64,000 bases of DNA from Lethocerus indicus (GCA_019843655.1 JACDQD010000010.1:7113637-7177636), one strand, 5' to 3'. Counted from the stretch's first letter, positions 27,794 through 40,403 are shown. Numbers and translations are program-made. The notes: a model not told the origin generated them from the letters alone.

Positions 27794-27948
27794 TTAAAAT
27801 ACCTGTTTTGTGGCCGACGACCTTAGATTTCGTGTGCTTCTGTTTCCTCCCGCCGGTTCGGTCTTTTGCTAGACCGGTTCCGCCACCTTCCAGTAGCGGT
27901 GCGATGTTTTTCGGGCATCACAGACAGAAACACGCGAAATCTACGGTA
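27794..27948 (-). repeat. Foldback repeat, copy 5 (reverse orientation) with 14-bp target duplication
   Basis: Read on the - strand, it runs from CCGTAGATTTCGCGTGTTTC to the 3' tail CACAAAACAGGTATTTTAAAC. The flanks are GTCGAATAACTTGT (27780-27793) and GTCGAATAACTCGT (27949-27962), a 13/14 match. One hairpin arm is shortened. Confidence 0.85.
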
Positions 27949-28632
27949 GTCGAATAACTCGTATAAACAAGGTTTAGAGCGCAAATAAGTATATTTTCCT
28001 TTTTTTACATCGCAATCGAGACAATATTATGTTTTCAAAATCTCGCATAAAATGTCGGTTAATAGACAATAATATGTACAAAACAACGTGATAGAAGGAC
28101 TATAATAGTTGGGAAGGCCTGCGAGCCGGTATTGTAAATATGAAAGGATGCGGAGGAAATAAAGATTATTGGAATATTGAATTGTGTAAATTCCGGAGTT
28201 CCGAATGGGGTCGACCCCGTATTTCGGGTGCAGAGCCCAATTATAAGAGAGGGACGGCTTTCTAGCCGGCGGGGAATGTGAAGGGATGACCGAATGCCGG
28301 TGAAGGCTTTTGGTTTTTATTATCATTTCATACCGCCTTTCGTGTTCTTTTTTTTTTTATATCCATCCCACTATCTGAAATTGTAGGCCGGGGCGTCGTA
28401 AATATGCGGCCTAATAACCGCCCCGGTTAGCGGGAACGACGCTAAGTGGGCTGACCATAATTCTCTGTGGGACGTCGGCGGTCCGGGGGACGTCGGGTGC
28501 TTTTTTTTTTCTTTCTCTCCGGTCGATCCACCCCGTCAGAGAAACTATCGCTCCGTATAAAACTTCCGGTAGATGAGTTCTTATACAAATTGTTTCTTCC
28601 ATCCTGTTCAGGTCGGACTTCAAAAGTTGATA

Positions 28633-28748
28633 CCGCAGATTTCGTGTGTTTATATCACCTCTCGCTGGTTCGGTCTTTTAGCAAAAGACCAGGAGACAGA
28701 AACGCACGAAATCTACGGTATTCCAACCCCTCGCAGACCACACAACTG
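28633..28748 (+). repeat. Foldback repeat, copy 6 (collapsed hairpin)
   Basis: It begins near CGCAGATTTCGTGTGTTTAT and has the left arm CTCTCGCTGGTTCGGTC. This is followed almost at once by AGCAAAAGACCAGGAGACAG, so most of both arms and the spacer are deleted. It ends with the 3' tail CCCTCGCAGACCACACAAC. Flanking AAAAGTTGATA and AAAATTGATG may be a diverged target duplication. Confidence 0.7.
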
Positions 28749-29320
28749 GCATTCTGAATTAAAATTGATGTTGAGGAGTAGGGAAACAAACTATAAATCA
28801 TTAAAAAGCTCGTTATGACACAGGCCATATTACACTCATAACTCATTTTAAAAGAGCAATAACACTATTAGGTGCAGGACCGGTGGTATTATAATAGAAT
28901 GTACACATGATCATAGTGCCAAAATCCAAATTGACCCGTGTATCAGGAATTTATAGTCAGGATTTGGGAATGCTACTTTTCCTTTTCGAAACGGTTGGGT
29001 CTTATGACTTCCAGCATTATTTGGTGGTTCGCAGATATCACATTCCTCTGAATTAAGAAAATATTATAAAAAATATTCAATAATAATGGAATAACAGTGG
29101 AATTCGTTAGGTTGAAAAACTGATTATTTCAATGCTTCTTGAGTGGTTAACCACTGTATCTGACGAGAAAGGTGTCAAGGCAAATGTCGTTAGTGCTTGA
29201 GCGAATCAGGATTATTATCCTGATCGCTATTATTATAGCGACTGATTGCGTCCCAATGCCACTGGGTACAGTTATAATTGAGGAATATATTTATTTATTA
29301 TATTGGCGCGTTTTTCAGAA

Positions 29321-29810
29321 CGCTATCTAGCGGAGAATCATCGAACCACCACCGCCGACTTACGTATCGCCAGCGCCATCTATTGGACGAGACCCGAACT
29401 AATTGGCCGAGGTATCAGGATAAAGTCGTCTACCTCCTGTAGCGCCTTGTTCTCCTGATACAAAAATAGGTTTTTCCTGTACACCGCACGCTATCTAGCG
29501 GAGAATCATCGAACCACCACCGCCGACTTACGTATCGCCAGCGCCATCTATTGGACGAGACCCGAACTAATTGGCCGAGGTATCAGGATAAAGTCGTCTA
29601 CCTCCTGTAGCGCCTTGTTCTCCTGATACAAAAATAGGTTTTTCCTGTACACCGCACGCTATCTAGCGGAGAATCATCGAACCACCACCGCCTACTTGCG
29701 TATCGCCAGCGCCATCTCTTGAGCAAGATCCAAACTAATTCGCCGAGGTATCAGGATCAAGTTGTCTACCTCCTGTAGCGGCTTGTTCTCCTGATACAAA
29801 TTTAGGATTT
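29321..29810. repeat. 168-bp tandem repeat, three units
   Basis: Units start at 29321, 29489 and 29657. Units 1 and 2 look identical or nearly so; unit 3 is diverged. Each unit begins with the short inverted repeat CGCTATCTAGCG and contains CCAGCGCCATCT about 50 bp in. It ends near TCTCCTGATACAAAAATAGG. The core AGCGCCATCT (29372, 29540, 29708) resembles the Drosophila CTCF site (reverse AGATGGCGCT). There is no coding potential. It may be a satellite fragment or the internal minisatellite of a mobile element. Confidence 0.9.
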
Positions 29811-32800
29811 TTAGCCCGTCGCTTTAACTCTCATTCAAAAAAAGTTGTTCATAATTTAATTGCGGATTATTCTCCGTAATGATTGGTTATGAGAAAGTGA
29901 AAGAATTAACAAAAATAACGGGCTTCGAAATGTTTTCGCAGTATTTTTTTTATTTTATGCTTGGCTGAAAAATTCGTGTAATTTCACACCTAATTTTGTT
30001 TTGTACAGTTCAAATCATAATAATTTCTACAGGTCATCTTCTGCACTAACCCAAGCCGTCAGGCTCGTGTCGCATAACGTGAAAATATAGTTTTCGCAGC
30101 TGAAACTTATTCAAAATTTCGTGACGAAATATCCCAGTTATTCTATAGTCACGGGGCCACATTTGCGCTACAGTCACGTACCAGCTATCTACAGAGCGTA
30201 CCGAGTGTGGTAACTGCAGGTTGGATTTCAAAGGATGATTTTTAGAATCAGGGAAACAAACTTAGGGGGGTTTTTAAATAGAGTTTTGACATTTTTGTTG
30301 GACAGTAACAGCGCCAATTAACGCGCTAACGACTGACGAATGACGGAAATATCCAGAGAAAAGTTAATATCCTTGAAAGGAATGACAGGGCTTCCAGTGA
30401 AAGGAAATCGCAGGACCGTTGCAAATTGTTTTCCACGACCATCGGAAAATGGTCTTGTCGGAAAATGGTTTTCACCGCGCTGCACTTCTCTCATATTTTA
30501 CAGACAGAGATCCGCTCGATCGGCCGTCGGACGAAGAAATTGCGCAAAAGCAATTCGGAAACAACCGCGGTCGTTGCAACAATATTCAAATCTGCGTCTC
30601 AATAATTTCCCAATAAGCAGTCGCGCAATACGCGCGCAAGCTTGCATTCAGCGTGAAGTTTCCATGGTGAGATAACGGCGGTCATTAGGGAAAAAACCGG
30701 ATATCGTTTAACCTTCGGCGTTTAATCCGGAAGGATACATTTTATAACTTGAGAACAATCGTCTGGTCAGTATAAACCTGATGAGTCTATCTCTTCTATG
30801 ACCTGTAACGGTGGCGCTACAGAACGCCGAAGAAGAAAAAGAAAATTATATACATATGAATTTTATGTGGCATATGGATTCAAAGTTAGTAAAAATATTT
30901 TGAATATTGAATTGGAAATTGGTTATACTGAAAAAAATATATACATGCGCATATAATGTATTTACGAACTCCATTCGTCGATTCGTCTATTGGCATTTAA
31001 CTGAATTTAAACTGAGTGAAAGCTTCGTTTAAAATCGTTTTCCTTCAGTTCAAGTCGACCGCAACTGGCATTATCTATGGTCGTATCGTTCGCCCAGTAG
31101 ACAAGGAAAGCTGTCCGCTCTCAACATCGGTACAGCATAAAAGGCGATGCGGTTTCAATCGCGTATCCAACACCTGTTCAATGGAAGCGGAGAATTTCTC
31201 TTTTCATCGGTAATAAATGCCCGTTTATCCGTTAAGTGCAGTAATGGTTTTTTTCAATTTTTTAAAAAATATAATAAAGCGCGATTTTTATTATATTTTA
31301 CTCCGGCCCCCTTTCTTCAGGGAGCCATTCCCTGGGGGAGACGAGCCACTTGATAGCTATCGGATGCAGGTGATAGAATAGGGCCATTATCACCTCCATT
31401 GTTGAGAAAAGTACAGTGGACCTGAAAAAAGTCCGTTTCAACCTTAAACAAAACCTACTTTCTCGAGAAGTTAGTCAAAAGAAAAATTCCTCTTTGTTTT
31501 CCCACTATGCGGTCCGTTCTTGATGAATTCGAATGAACGTCTATTCCTAACCAGAGAGCCCCAACTGCAACCTGAATAAGGGCACGTAGTAGAGCCATTA
31601 ATGGTACAAATCTCAGGGAATTTAAGGGAATCTCTCTAATCAAATTGACGCCCAAAACGGAACGATTCTCAGGGCATAAAACTCGCAGAAAAATCGAAAT
31701 TTCTACGACTGCAGGGAAGACTTTCAAGGGACTTTTTTCAAGGGAAGATTTTTTTTGTCAGGGACTTTCAAGTTAAAAGTGAAGACGCCCGGCGGACTTC
31801 TTCTCAATGAGGTAAGCGGGTTCCGACCCCTTGCATCATCCCACTTTCGACGGCGGCTCGCGCTTCACCTGCTGCATTCCCCGCCCCCCAATTCTGGTCT
31901 ACTTTCTCGCGCCCGAATATTTGCGAGGGGCACCCCCCCCCCCTAACGTCTGGAGAAAACTATTCCGAACTTTAAGCACGATTTTCGCGGCAATTTACAC
32001 CGCCGCGCTTCAAACTCTTGCATCATCCGCTAGGCGTCTAAAAAAGGTCAGACGTACCTCTGAACTAGGCCGAAAGATCGCCAGTAATTAGCGATAACAG
32101 TTTTTTTTTGTTATATTTCACACTAACTGTAAAATATACTCGCTGGTGTTTCGGAATTAAACCATCCGAAGTTGCATTCGACGTTACTGTCATTACTGGT
32201 ATTAAAATAGTATCCAATCATTAGAACCAATTAGCCTAACGGAATGAGCATTTGGCCATTGTTGAACTTCCGAAAGCTGCGTCAATATCCTTGAAGTGTG
32301 TAACATTTAGGTCGGTTCCGAAGAATTCGGGGTTTGAAATCGATCGGAAACCAGCGGACGCGGTCTGAAAATTGAATGTAATTACGCGGCGACCCATTTG
32401 GGACATCGAGAAGGGGTAGAAGAAGACGTAGAAGAAGAAGGGACTCACATGACCAATAACCGAAGCTACGCGCTGGTATGCCCCACCGATTTCTTTTCTA
32501 TAACGCCCCTCTCTTGTCTGATTCACTAAATAATTTACTAGAGAAATTATTCGGGCTAGAGGTTAGAAGCCGAAACCGAAACCGGTCTTGTGTACCAATA
32601 AAAATATAAATTTATTATTTATTATTTAAAATAAATTTATTATTTATAATTCTAGTATTTATTTTCGCAAGAGAGCTCAATGTCTGAATTTCGAATAATT
32701 TGGGATAGATAATTAAAGATTTCTATAATTAAGTATATATAATACTTACTGCCTACCGATGCCATTGCCCAAGTCCTATTCGATGCCCATTTAAACGCGG

Positions 32801-33910
32801 TGTCCGTGAATCGCGGACAGGTAAATGACTAAATGTGAATGAATAAAACCGTCGTAGCACCGCGTTCAATAACATCTGAGCGTGAATTCCAGCATTTCTA
32901 GATTTATACGGTCGAAACCGGTCGGCGGACCCGGAAAAACGAGATGAAATGTTACCTGGGATTTCCTAAGATGCCCCGGGTTTCACGGGGTGCATAACCC
33001 ACATAACCGTGGCCGACACACTGAAACCCGTCTAGAATTAGACAATCCAACAGAAGATCGCATGAATATCCCTAACCCTCACGGACCACCTAAGAGGTTT
33101 CTCAAATTATGTTCTCCATAATTATCGTACGTTCTCCTCTTCCAGTAGTTTTTATTAAAAGACGACACAAGTTAGCTCAATCAACATTCCCATCGGTATT
33201 TAAAAATTAATTACGCGTTGCCGTTTACAACAGATTATATAAATAATTCTCATAGTTGATTCAATTAGTTTTCGCCCCATTATTAAGATGAGAATATAGA
33301 TTGTACGCCGTCTATTGCGAAATAGTTGTATCGGTTGACTCGTACCGATTGATCAAGTGGAAACTTCTTGAGCTCCAGAAACCCGATAAAACTTTTGTTA
33401 CCACAATCTCGTATAATACTAATGCCTCCCGCAATCGTATCTGTACAGTTTTACAGCCGTGTCACCGGCCTTGGCACTGACTGATAACGTATTCCCCACG
33501 CACTGTATACATATGGATTGGTCACGTTTATAAACACGGTTCACACGTCCGCCTCTTACGTCTCTACGACTTTGTGTATTCAGGTTGTAAATTATATGCA
33601 TATTCATTTATCTATATACACTAAGGTTCCATCCGATCAATTGTTTTCCTCATTTCCAAATTGAAAGCCTAACGCTCGATTAGAGCAGCTCAATGAGCCG
33701 TTTGTTCACGATAATGGTTCATTTTAATTTCTACATTAAAATGAAACATTACAAACAATAAAATGATAAACAATTTAAATTAGAAGTTCTACAATTGCGG
33801 CTATCTATGCCGCCCGAATTAAGTAATCAGAATTTTACCTTCGAATCGATTAAATATTATTTCGGCCAAACATTTTCGCGATGGTATCAAATATAAATTA
33901 CATGAGATTC

Positions 33911-34130
33911 GTTTAACATACCTGTTTTGTGGTCTGCGAGGGGTTGGAATACCGTAGATTTCTTGTGTTTCTGTCTCCTCTCGCCGGTCCGGTCTTTCGC
34001 TAGACCGGTTTCGGCTGCTCGCCATCTTCTGAAGATAACACCGCCACTGCGAGATGGCGAGCAGCCGAAACCGGTCTAGCGAAAGACCGGACCGGCGAGA
34101 GGAGACAGAAACACAAAAAATCTACGCTTT
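33911..34130 (-). repeat. Foldback repeat, copy 7: near-perfect 70-bp hairpin with target duplication
   Basis: Read on the - strand, it ends with the family's 3' tail (33911 onward is its reverse complement, GTTTAACATACCTGTTTTG). The two arms, about 33966-34037 and 34051-34122, match essentially without mismatch over about 70 bp and are separated by a short spacer. Both carry the private variants GGTCCGGTC and TTTCGCTAG. The flanking direct repeat ATGAGATTC is at 33902-33910 and 34131-34139. The - strand frame over it is not a gene. Confidence 0.9.
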
Positions 34131-35929
34131 ATGAGATTCCCTCAGGATTTATACAGTTTTCAGAAACTGTCCTGAAACTTTTTAAATCGGACCACCGTAG
34201 GTTAATTTGAGCCCTGTCTCATTGCTGGAAACAAATTATTGCCAACTGTTCTCTGCCTACCTTCTCGCGGGATTCCAATTCCATGTTAAACCGCATAGTT
34301 TCGTTGTCGTCTCAGGCCCTCGGGCGTACGGGATCTAGAAGTTCCACCTCCGAACGGCTATTGGACTATACTGAGCCTTTTGTCAGAGTGGAGGAGCCCC
34401 CCTTCCCCCTGCGAATAGAAAGCCCGAGCCCCCTCCATCAGAGTCCCTTCTCCTCCCTACTGTGTTTACCTTCCTGCGTGAGCGCAGATTGACGGGATGC
34501 CCGTTTGGAATTTTTCGTCACGCCCATTTTAATCTACACGCAGTTAATTTGTTAATTGCTTTTTGCGAAGACAGACGTGACTGGTCCGCGTAATGCGGGA
34601 CCGGGGATGTTTGAAAGGCGTTTGAAAATTCGTCCTGCAAGAACGTCGGGAAACGTAACGGATGCGCGAAACCAGAACCAGAAATTAAGTTACGGCCGGC
34701 GAAAAGTATATCATTCGAGTTCGAATGGGCCAAAAGAAAAAAATGTTAGAAATGTTTGGCACCACGTGAGGATTCCTCACTTCCTAATTTCGTCCCAAGC
34801 TAAACTGGTTTACGCGTAGCTTTGAGTTAGTAATTATTTATTTAGACCTTGGCATATGTCGAGTTTATACTCTAAATACGTGAATTTGAGCACATCCTTG
34901 ATATCTTCTTGAAACTAAAATTTTAGCCCCCTGAACGGTTCGAGGAGTGTAAGTACCTGTTCTGGAACGGTTTCGAATTTCATTAGTACTAAGAATTCTT
35001 TCCGTCGGTACTATGACAATCGTTTTTCCGTTCGATTTCTATGGCTCAAATAGCTGTTTCGCTGTTCGTCGATCACGAATCTCTCGTACAACGGTTCCGG
35101 TACGCTCACATTCAATATCATAACGCCCACCGAATACGTGAAAAGGAATTATCGCGGTCTGTATTTCAAAAGTGCAAAATGTGGGAAGTCTGCGACCCAT
35201 TTACAGTGTTCACTCCTCCGTTGTATAGGCGAGCAAGGATAAGTCCCCGACACACTTATGGTGGAGCCGACTTCATATTTTATTAACTCTACTTTGGCTC
35301 ATATTTTTGTTCATTTCGCCCCGTTTTTTTTTCGAAATGACATGCCTGTTTATTATCTCGATTATTGACATCGTTGAACTCAAACGGGCATTCTTCATCG
35401 GACGGCTTCAAGTTAGGAAAAGGCAATAATAACTTCGATGAGTAAAACTCGCGATGAAGGGGGCCTGATCCGGAGAGAAGGCCTGTTTGGAAGATTTTCC
35501 AATTGAAAGATATTTTTCTGTAGATGTTTTTTATTGAATAAATTAAAAATATATCGAGACGTTGTAGATGAGTCGCTTAATTTTCAGGTGGAGCTTGATC
35601 AATTCATCGTGTCTATATATCATACATCTTCAGAACTGCTGTAAGAAGAATCAGCCTTACGTTTGCTACTCCATGTAGGTTAATTATCATGCGACGATTT
35701 TGGCCCACTGCGAAAATCGAACAAGGCCGCTGGATCTGGATTGAAAACGCATATGCCAACCGAAGAGAAGGACGACTCGCGATTCATTTTTTGCACTCAG
35801 AATACAAACAGCTGAATACATTAAAACTAAAAAAAACACCGTCTTCGTAATATGAACGAAAGCGGAGTTAGGATTAGGAGTTGGCATAATTAATTTAGGA
35901 TGTCGTAATTCTTGCGATCTTCAGTCCCT

Positions 35930-36110
35930 TGTCCGAATTAGCCCGGTTTCAGCTACTCGCCATCGTCAGTGGCATCCAATCATAGTGTAAATTAATGTAA
36001 AAGAATGGTGCAGTGATAGTACAGCTTAAGAGCCTCACTAATCCACTCAGGGAAGATGACGAGAAGCCGAAACCTGTCTACCACGGGACCGAATCAAGAG
36101 TTATGATAGA
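35930..36110 (+). repeat. Foldback repeat, decayed copy 8
   Basis: Eroded arms are visible as CCGGTTTCAGCTACTCGCCA (left) and GATGACGAGAAGCCGAAACC (right), in inverted arrangement around an unrelated-looking spacer. Confidence 0.6.
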
Positions 36111-36717
36111 TGCTGTGATTTAGGCGCCAAAATTTAATTAAACCATAAATTTTTTTTAAAGGAAAATCAATTTCTCGTATAGCCTCTTGACATTTCAGTA
36201 GAGGCGCCTCGTTGGAGGCGTTCCCCCTTTGGAGGCGTGCACCCGGTTGAAAAGGAGATCGGGGTGAACGAGATGTCTAAAATGGTTGTTGCGCAACTCT
36301 CAGCGCTTGATTAATACGTGTTTAATAAACTGGCAGGTGTCCAGGGTTGCTCTGCGAAAAGAAAGCCATTTAAACGAAACAAACGAATTAATCATAGACA
36401 AAACTAGAATACCGTGTTAATAGATCCGGCTGAGATTCGGCATTACAGAATCTTTCTTTTCAGTCCATTCGCTCCTCTGGTTGTCATCAGTGAAAGTTTT
36501 CTCCGTGAATAGTTCTTTAAAATTAACGTCTACTCTAATATATTTTTTATATAATATATTTCTAAGATATTTTATAATAAATTATAATTAATGGTAGTTG
36601 TAACGCGGACACAGATTGGAATTGGAAGCGTCACAAGGGCGCAGAATTCGTCAAATAAATAAATTTTAGTTCCTGATTTTGCCACAAGATGAATGTTAGA
36701 TCTCGATATTGCTGATT

Positions 36718-37125
36718 GAGTGCACCACTTACAAAATTAATTTTTCGAAATAGGAGTTACCTCTAGGCAGATTGTGTTCTCCTAATACGTTCTTCAAGTT
36801 TTTTTTGGAAATGGGCCACATTATTTAACATTGAAATGTTGAATATTGCCGCCAGAGTGCAGCACTTACTTAAGACAGGCAAAATTAATTTTGAACTAGG
36901 CTCCTGTTATCTCATGTTCTCCTAATACATTTTTCATGTTTTTTTCAACGCGGGCCAGATTGTTTAGTCGAAGTACAAAAATATTGCCGCTAGAATACAA
37001 TAAGTACTTACAGAAGTCAAAATTAATATTTTAGACTGCGAGCTACCTTCTGGTACATTATATTCTCACAGTTGGTCTCTGGTACATTTTTCAGGGTATT
37101 TTTCAACCAAATTATTTATGATTAA
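36718..37125. repeat. Degenerate tandem repeat, about 138-bp period
   Basis: Three units start near 36718, 36855 and 36993. Shared landmarks are GAGTGCA.CACTTAC, AAAATTAAT, GTTCTCCTAATAC, a T-rich run and GGGCCA. The third unit is the most diverged. No coding potential is seen. Confidence 0.75.
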
Positions 37126-37528
37126 AGTGTTTAATAGAGTGCAGTTAATTTTTAGATAAAAGTAAAGTATATTATCACTGCAAGATTGCACCACAAATAT
37201 TTCACTAAAGTTAAAATAACAACAATATAAGCGGGGAATAAAAAAGATTCCAGTACCTGGAGTTTTCACTCTTGAAGTGTAATGTTTATAAATGTACTGA
37301 GTAGTAATATTATTAAGAGAATTTCAATATTTTAAGAATAATAATTTTACATATGCCGAAATGGATTTGGGTATCAAGCTTTATTATAATATTAATTTTT
37401 GCCTATTCTTTTCAGGTGACATATTTGATATTTAACTATATTTTAGTACTATTTTAAATTAAGAAATTTATATTTTTGAATTTATATACATTATAGTTAA
37501 TAAATAAGGTTTAAAAAATATATTGTTG

Positions 37529-37722
37529 ATTTCGTGTCAACCACCACAGTGACAGTGACAGTGAGGATGCCCGAAAAACATCCAAAGTGCCAAAAGTGAC
37601 TAACACCGCTACTGAAGACGGCGAACGGCCGAAACCGGTCTAGCAAAAGACCAAATCAGCGAGAGGAGACAGAAACACGCGAAATCTACGGAATTCCAAC
37701 CCTCGCAGACCACAAAACAGGT
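37529..37722 (+). repeat. Foldback repeat, copy 9, upstream of INO80C
   Basis: It contains the spacer (GTGACAGTGACAGTGAGGATG, ACATCCAAAGTGCC) and one complete right arm (GGCCGAAACCGGTCTAGC). It ends with the 3' tail CAGACCACAAAACAGGTAT; most of the left arm is missing. Flanks TTAAAAAATATATTGTTG and TTTAAAAATTTATATGTTTG may be a diverged target duplication. It ends about 200 bp upstream of the INO80C start codon. Confidence 0.8.
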
Positions 37723-37921
37723 ATTTAAAAATTTATATGTTTGTAGTTCATAGTTTCTGCGACAATACTGAAACGGGCGCTGCCATCGCGAAACTTGTTG
37801 AGATAGTTACTGTGCAACATTTCTGTTTACGCCGTTAGTGTCTTGTGCTTGTTTGAAATCGAATTCAAACTGTACCTTTGTATCAGTGTTTTTTAATGTT
37901 TGACAGCATAAGCCCGTCCAT

Positions 37922-39426
37922 ATGGTTAAGAGAAAACCCAGTACTGTAAGTAATAGAGAGACGTTTTTTCTAGGACGAAAACCAATTTTATTTCAGTTAG
38001 TTCCATGCGTTACCCAAATAATGAAGAGTGACCATGCACAAAAAATCATTAAACACAATTGAGGAATATCATTGGAAATGAATCTATGAATATTTGTTTC
38101 TGTTTATTCAGGTAAGCTGTGAAACCGACAATAGCATTAATGTACAAACTTCTGATAACAATGAAATGAACGTTTCCAATGAAGAAGAGTCCAAGGAAGA
38201 CAAGAAACCTGTGTTCAAAGATCCTAGTTTTCAGGTAAATATGAAATTATGGGATCAATGTATCAATACTGGTAATTTGAGTGTTTAACATTCTTACATG
38301 TTCTGATAGTAAATGTATAACCAAAATTTATTACTCTGTGACTATGTTCATTGAAGGTGTCATTTTTTTAATGTTCTTCTTTACAAAAATAATAATTGAA
38401 TCCACTCGAAACAAAACTAGTATGTATTCACCTATGGTGCTTGTAGAGTTTTGTCTGATACTATTTGTGTTGACAACAATTTTGTTTGTAAAGCTTAAAT
38501 TATTCTCAGTACATTCACCTGAATTTTTAGCACATGATCAAAACCAGCAGTAAGAAAAAAACTTGGAGGTCTCTCAAACAGATAATCGCTCAAGAGAGGA
38601 GCCTGCCTTGGCCCAAAGACTTCGTTCACTGTGAGTATTTACAGTTAGGCATAATTAAAACAGAAATAACATTTGAAATTAGAATACCAATTTTGAAATA
38701 ATTTCTTTTTTAATCAGCAGATAAAAATATTGCAATGTAACTGTTTAATTTCATAGGCATTGGCCAATGACTCTTAATAGAGTTAACATTTTTTTAAATA
38801 ATTGATATATTTAACATTTAATTAAATAAGATGTATGTAAATGTACTGGAAGATGTAGTGTAAATGCTACTGCAAAACATCCAATATCACAGTGCTAAAA
38901 CCAGTGCCAAATTAAATGTATTGTATTCCTATTTAAATTAAATATTATTTCCTTCAATGTGTTCTAATTATTATTTACATCAACAGACAGTTCTATTACT
39001 GCACCACCATCATTCAAGCCTGCAAAAAAGTATTCAGACATTTCTGGACTAACAGTAAGTTTTCTTTTTTTAATAATTTTGTAAACTTTAATTTCCATTT
39101 GTTTCACAATTAAATTGTTATTTTATAAAGTTAAACATATATTGTGAAATATATGTTGATCTACTGTTTATTTAGAGAACTGTACCTTTATGTGTATTAT
39201 ATTTAATACACATTCTTTTTAGAATGATAAGAGACTAGAGTTACATTTTATTGTATATCTTACTTATTCTATTTAATATAAATGTATATTTTAGGCCAAG
39301 TACACTGATCCCCAGACAAAATTGTTTTATGCGTGTGCTGATGAATTTTCAACCATTCGCAGTCTTCCCAGCGACATAACTGCTGGGTACCTTACACTCA
39401 GAGGAGCCAACAATCCTATTGGATAA
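37922..39426 (+). CDS. INO80C: INO80 complex subunit C (Ies6) homolog
   Basis: A nuclear subunit of the INO80 chromatin-remodelling complex that, with the actin-related protein Arp5, helps couple ATP hydrolysis to nucleosome sliding. Five exons close perfectly: 37922-37945, 38112-38234, 38531-38630, 38987-39054, 39295-39426 (TAA), 148 residues. The N-terminal third is acidic and disordered (ESKEDKKPVFKDPSFQ). The core has KKKTWRSLKQIIAQERSLPW and APPSFKPAKKYSDISGL. Then comes the YL1_C domain (about residues 95-143), with YTDPQTKLFYACADEFSTI, SLPSDITAGYLTLRG and a Pro-Ile-Gly end. This order is diagnostic of Ies6. The start is the first ATG with a good donor (ACT|gtaagt). The gene is convergent with TRIP13, whose stop is 546 bp away. 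Confidence 0.93.
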
Positions 39427-39971
39427 TTTTTTTAAAATAGTATTAAATTCTTATGATTGTATATTATGTCATATATTAAACACATAAATATGGGTCTATC
39501 GAGTTTTTTCTCATTATTTTATTTTGATTTATTCAGTCAATTTACAATAGACTGGTAATTTTTATGGTAGGAAATAAATTAATTCAGACCTATGTTAATT
39601 TATTAGTTTATAACTTATTATTCTGTTCCCTGTCTCTTCATCTGTTTATTTTTCAGTATTTAAAATGAAATACTGTTGTCTGTTGTCTCTTTGAAGTATG
39701 TGCTACTATCTTACAGCAGTCAATAAACTTAAAAAGGATGTATGAATAAGCTTTGGATCAACGCCTTCAAATACATGTTTTTAATTCATGATTCATAGTA
39801 ACTAATGCATGAAAAATAATACAACTGGAAAATGAAATTCATTTATTAATAAATAAGATCTGATATTTAACACAATACGCTCAGTATAAGTACAGTAATA
39901 TCAAAGATAAATAACAGAATTTATACCAAGAAATTCACTTTAGTTTAATATAAATTAAAGTAAATTAAATA
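39427..39971. other. Convergent 3' regions of INO80C and TRIP13
   Basis: AT-rich, no coding signal. The + strand carries AATAAA at 39573-39578 and 39722-39727 (candidate INO80C poly(A) signals). The - strand carries one at 39842-39847 (TRIP13). If the later INO80C site is used, the two transcripts end within roughly 100 bp of each other and could overlap. Confidence 0.55.
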
Positions 39972-40344
39972 TCATTTAATACCAGCTGCACTCAGTTGGT
40001 CTTTATTGGCTATAACAACCCTCTGCATAGCCTTAATGAATTGGCTTATGCTCACAATATCTTTTGGACTTATGTAAAATGAATGCACTAACAATGGCAT
40101 TTTCCTAAGGGTCCGGCCGCTCAGACCGGTGCAAGATCTGGAACAAATAAAAATAAAAAACATTAAAATTACTATTTTCTACAATAAGGAATCAATGTGC
40201 ATATGAACTCTGAATCATCCTTAATAAAAAATTATCAACATGTGAGTATAATTAATTAACCAACAATAATATTCTTAGAAGTTAAAAGACAATATTTAAA
40301 GAAGTAACAAGAATAAAAGAAAAATGCTATACTATCTCTGAAAG

Positions 40345-40403
<59 letters not shown>

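Larger units (their letters stand above)
16669..37921. other. 21-kb gene-poor region
   Basis: No gene could be built here. The sequence is CpG-containing and of mixed composition, unlike the AT-rich genic blocks on either side. It holds several copies of the foldback repeat (20845, 23365, 26964, 27794, 28633, 33911, 35930, 37529), an (AAT)n run, a 12-bp minisatellite, a 168-bp tandem repeat and a 138-bp decayed tandem repeat. One isolated open frame at 24014-24262 is listed separately. The missing first exon of the peptide transporter and its promoter probably lie in the left part. Enhancers or non-coding RNA cannot be judged from sequence alone. Confidence 0.5.

Noticed and set aside
29321..29810. 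CRISPR-like array
   Set aside because: Direct tandem units of 168 bp without spacers in a eukaryotic genome; it is a tandem repeat.
32740..32840. Possible exon on the - strand with donor GTAAGT
   Set aside because: A short open stretch before a good donor, but no acceptor or start codon in a workable phase.
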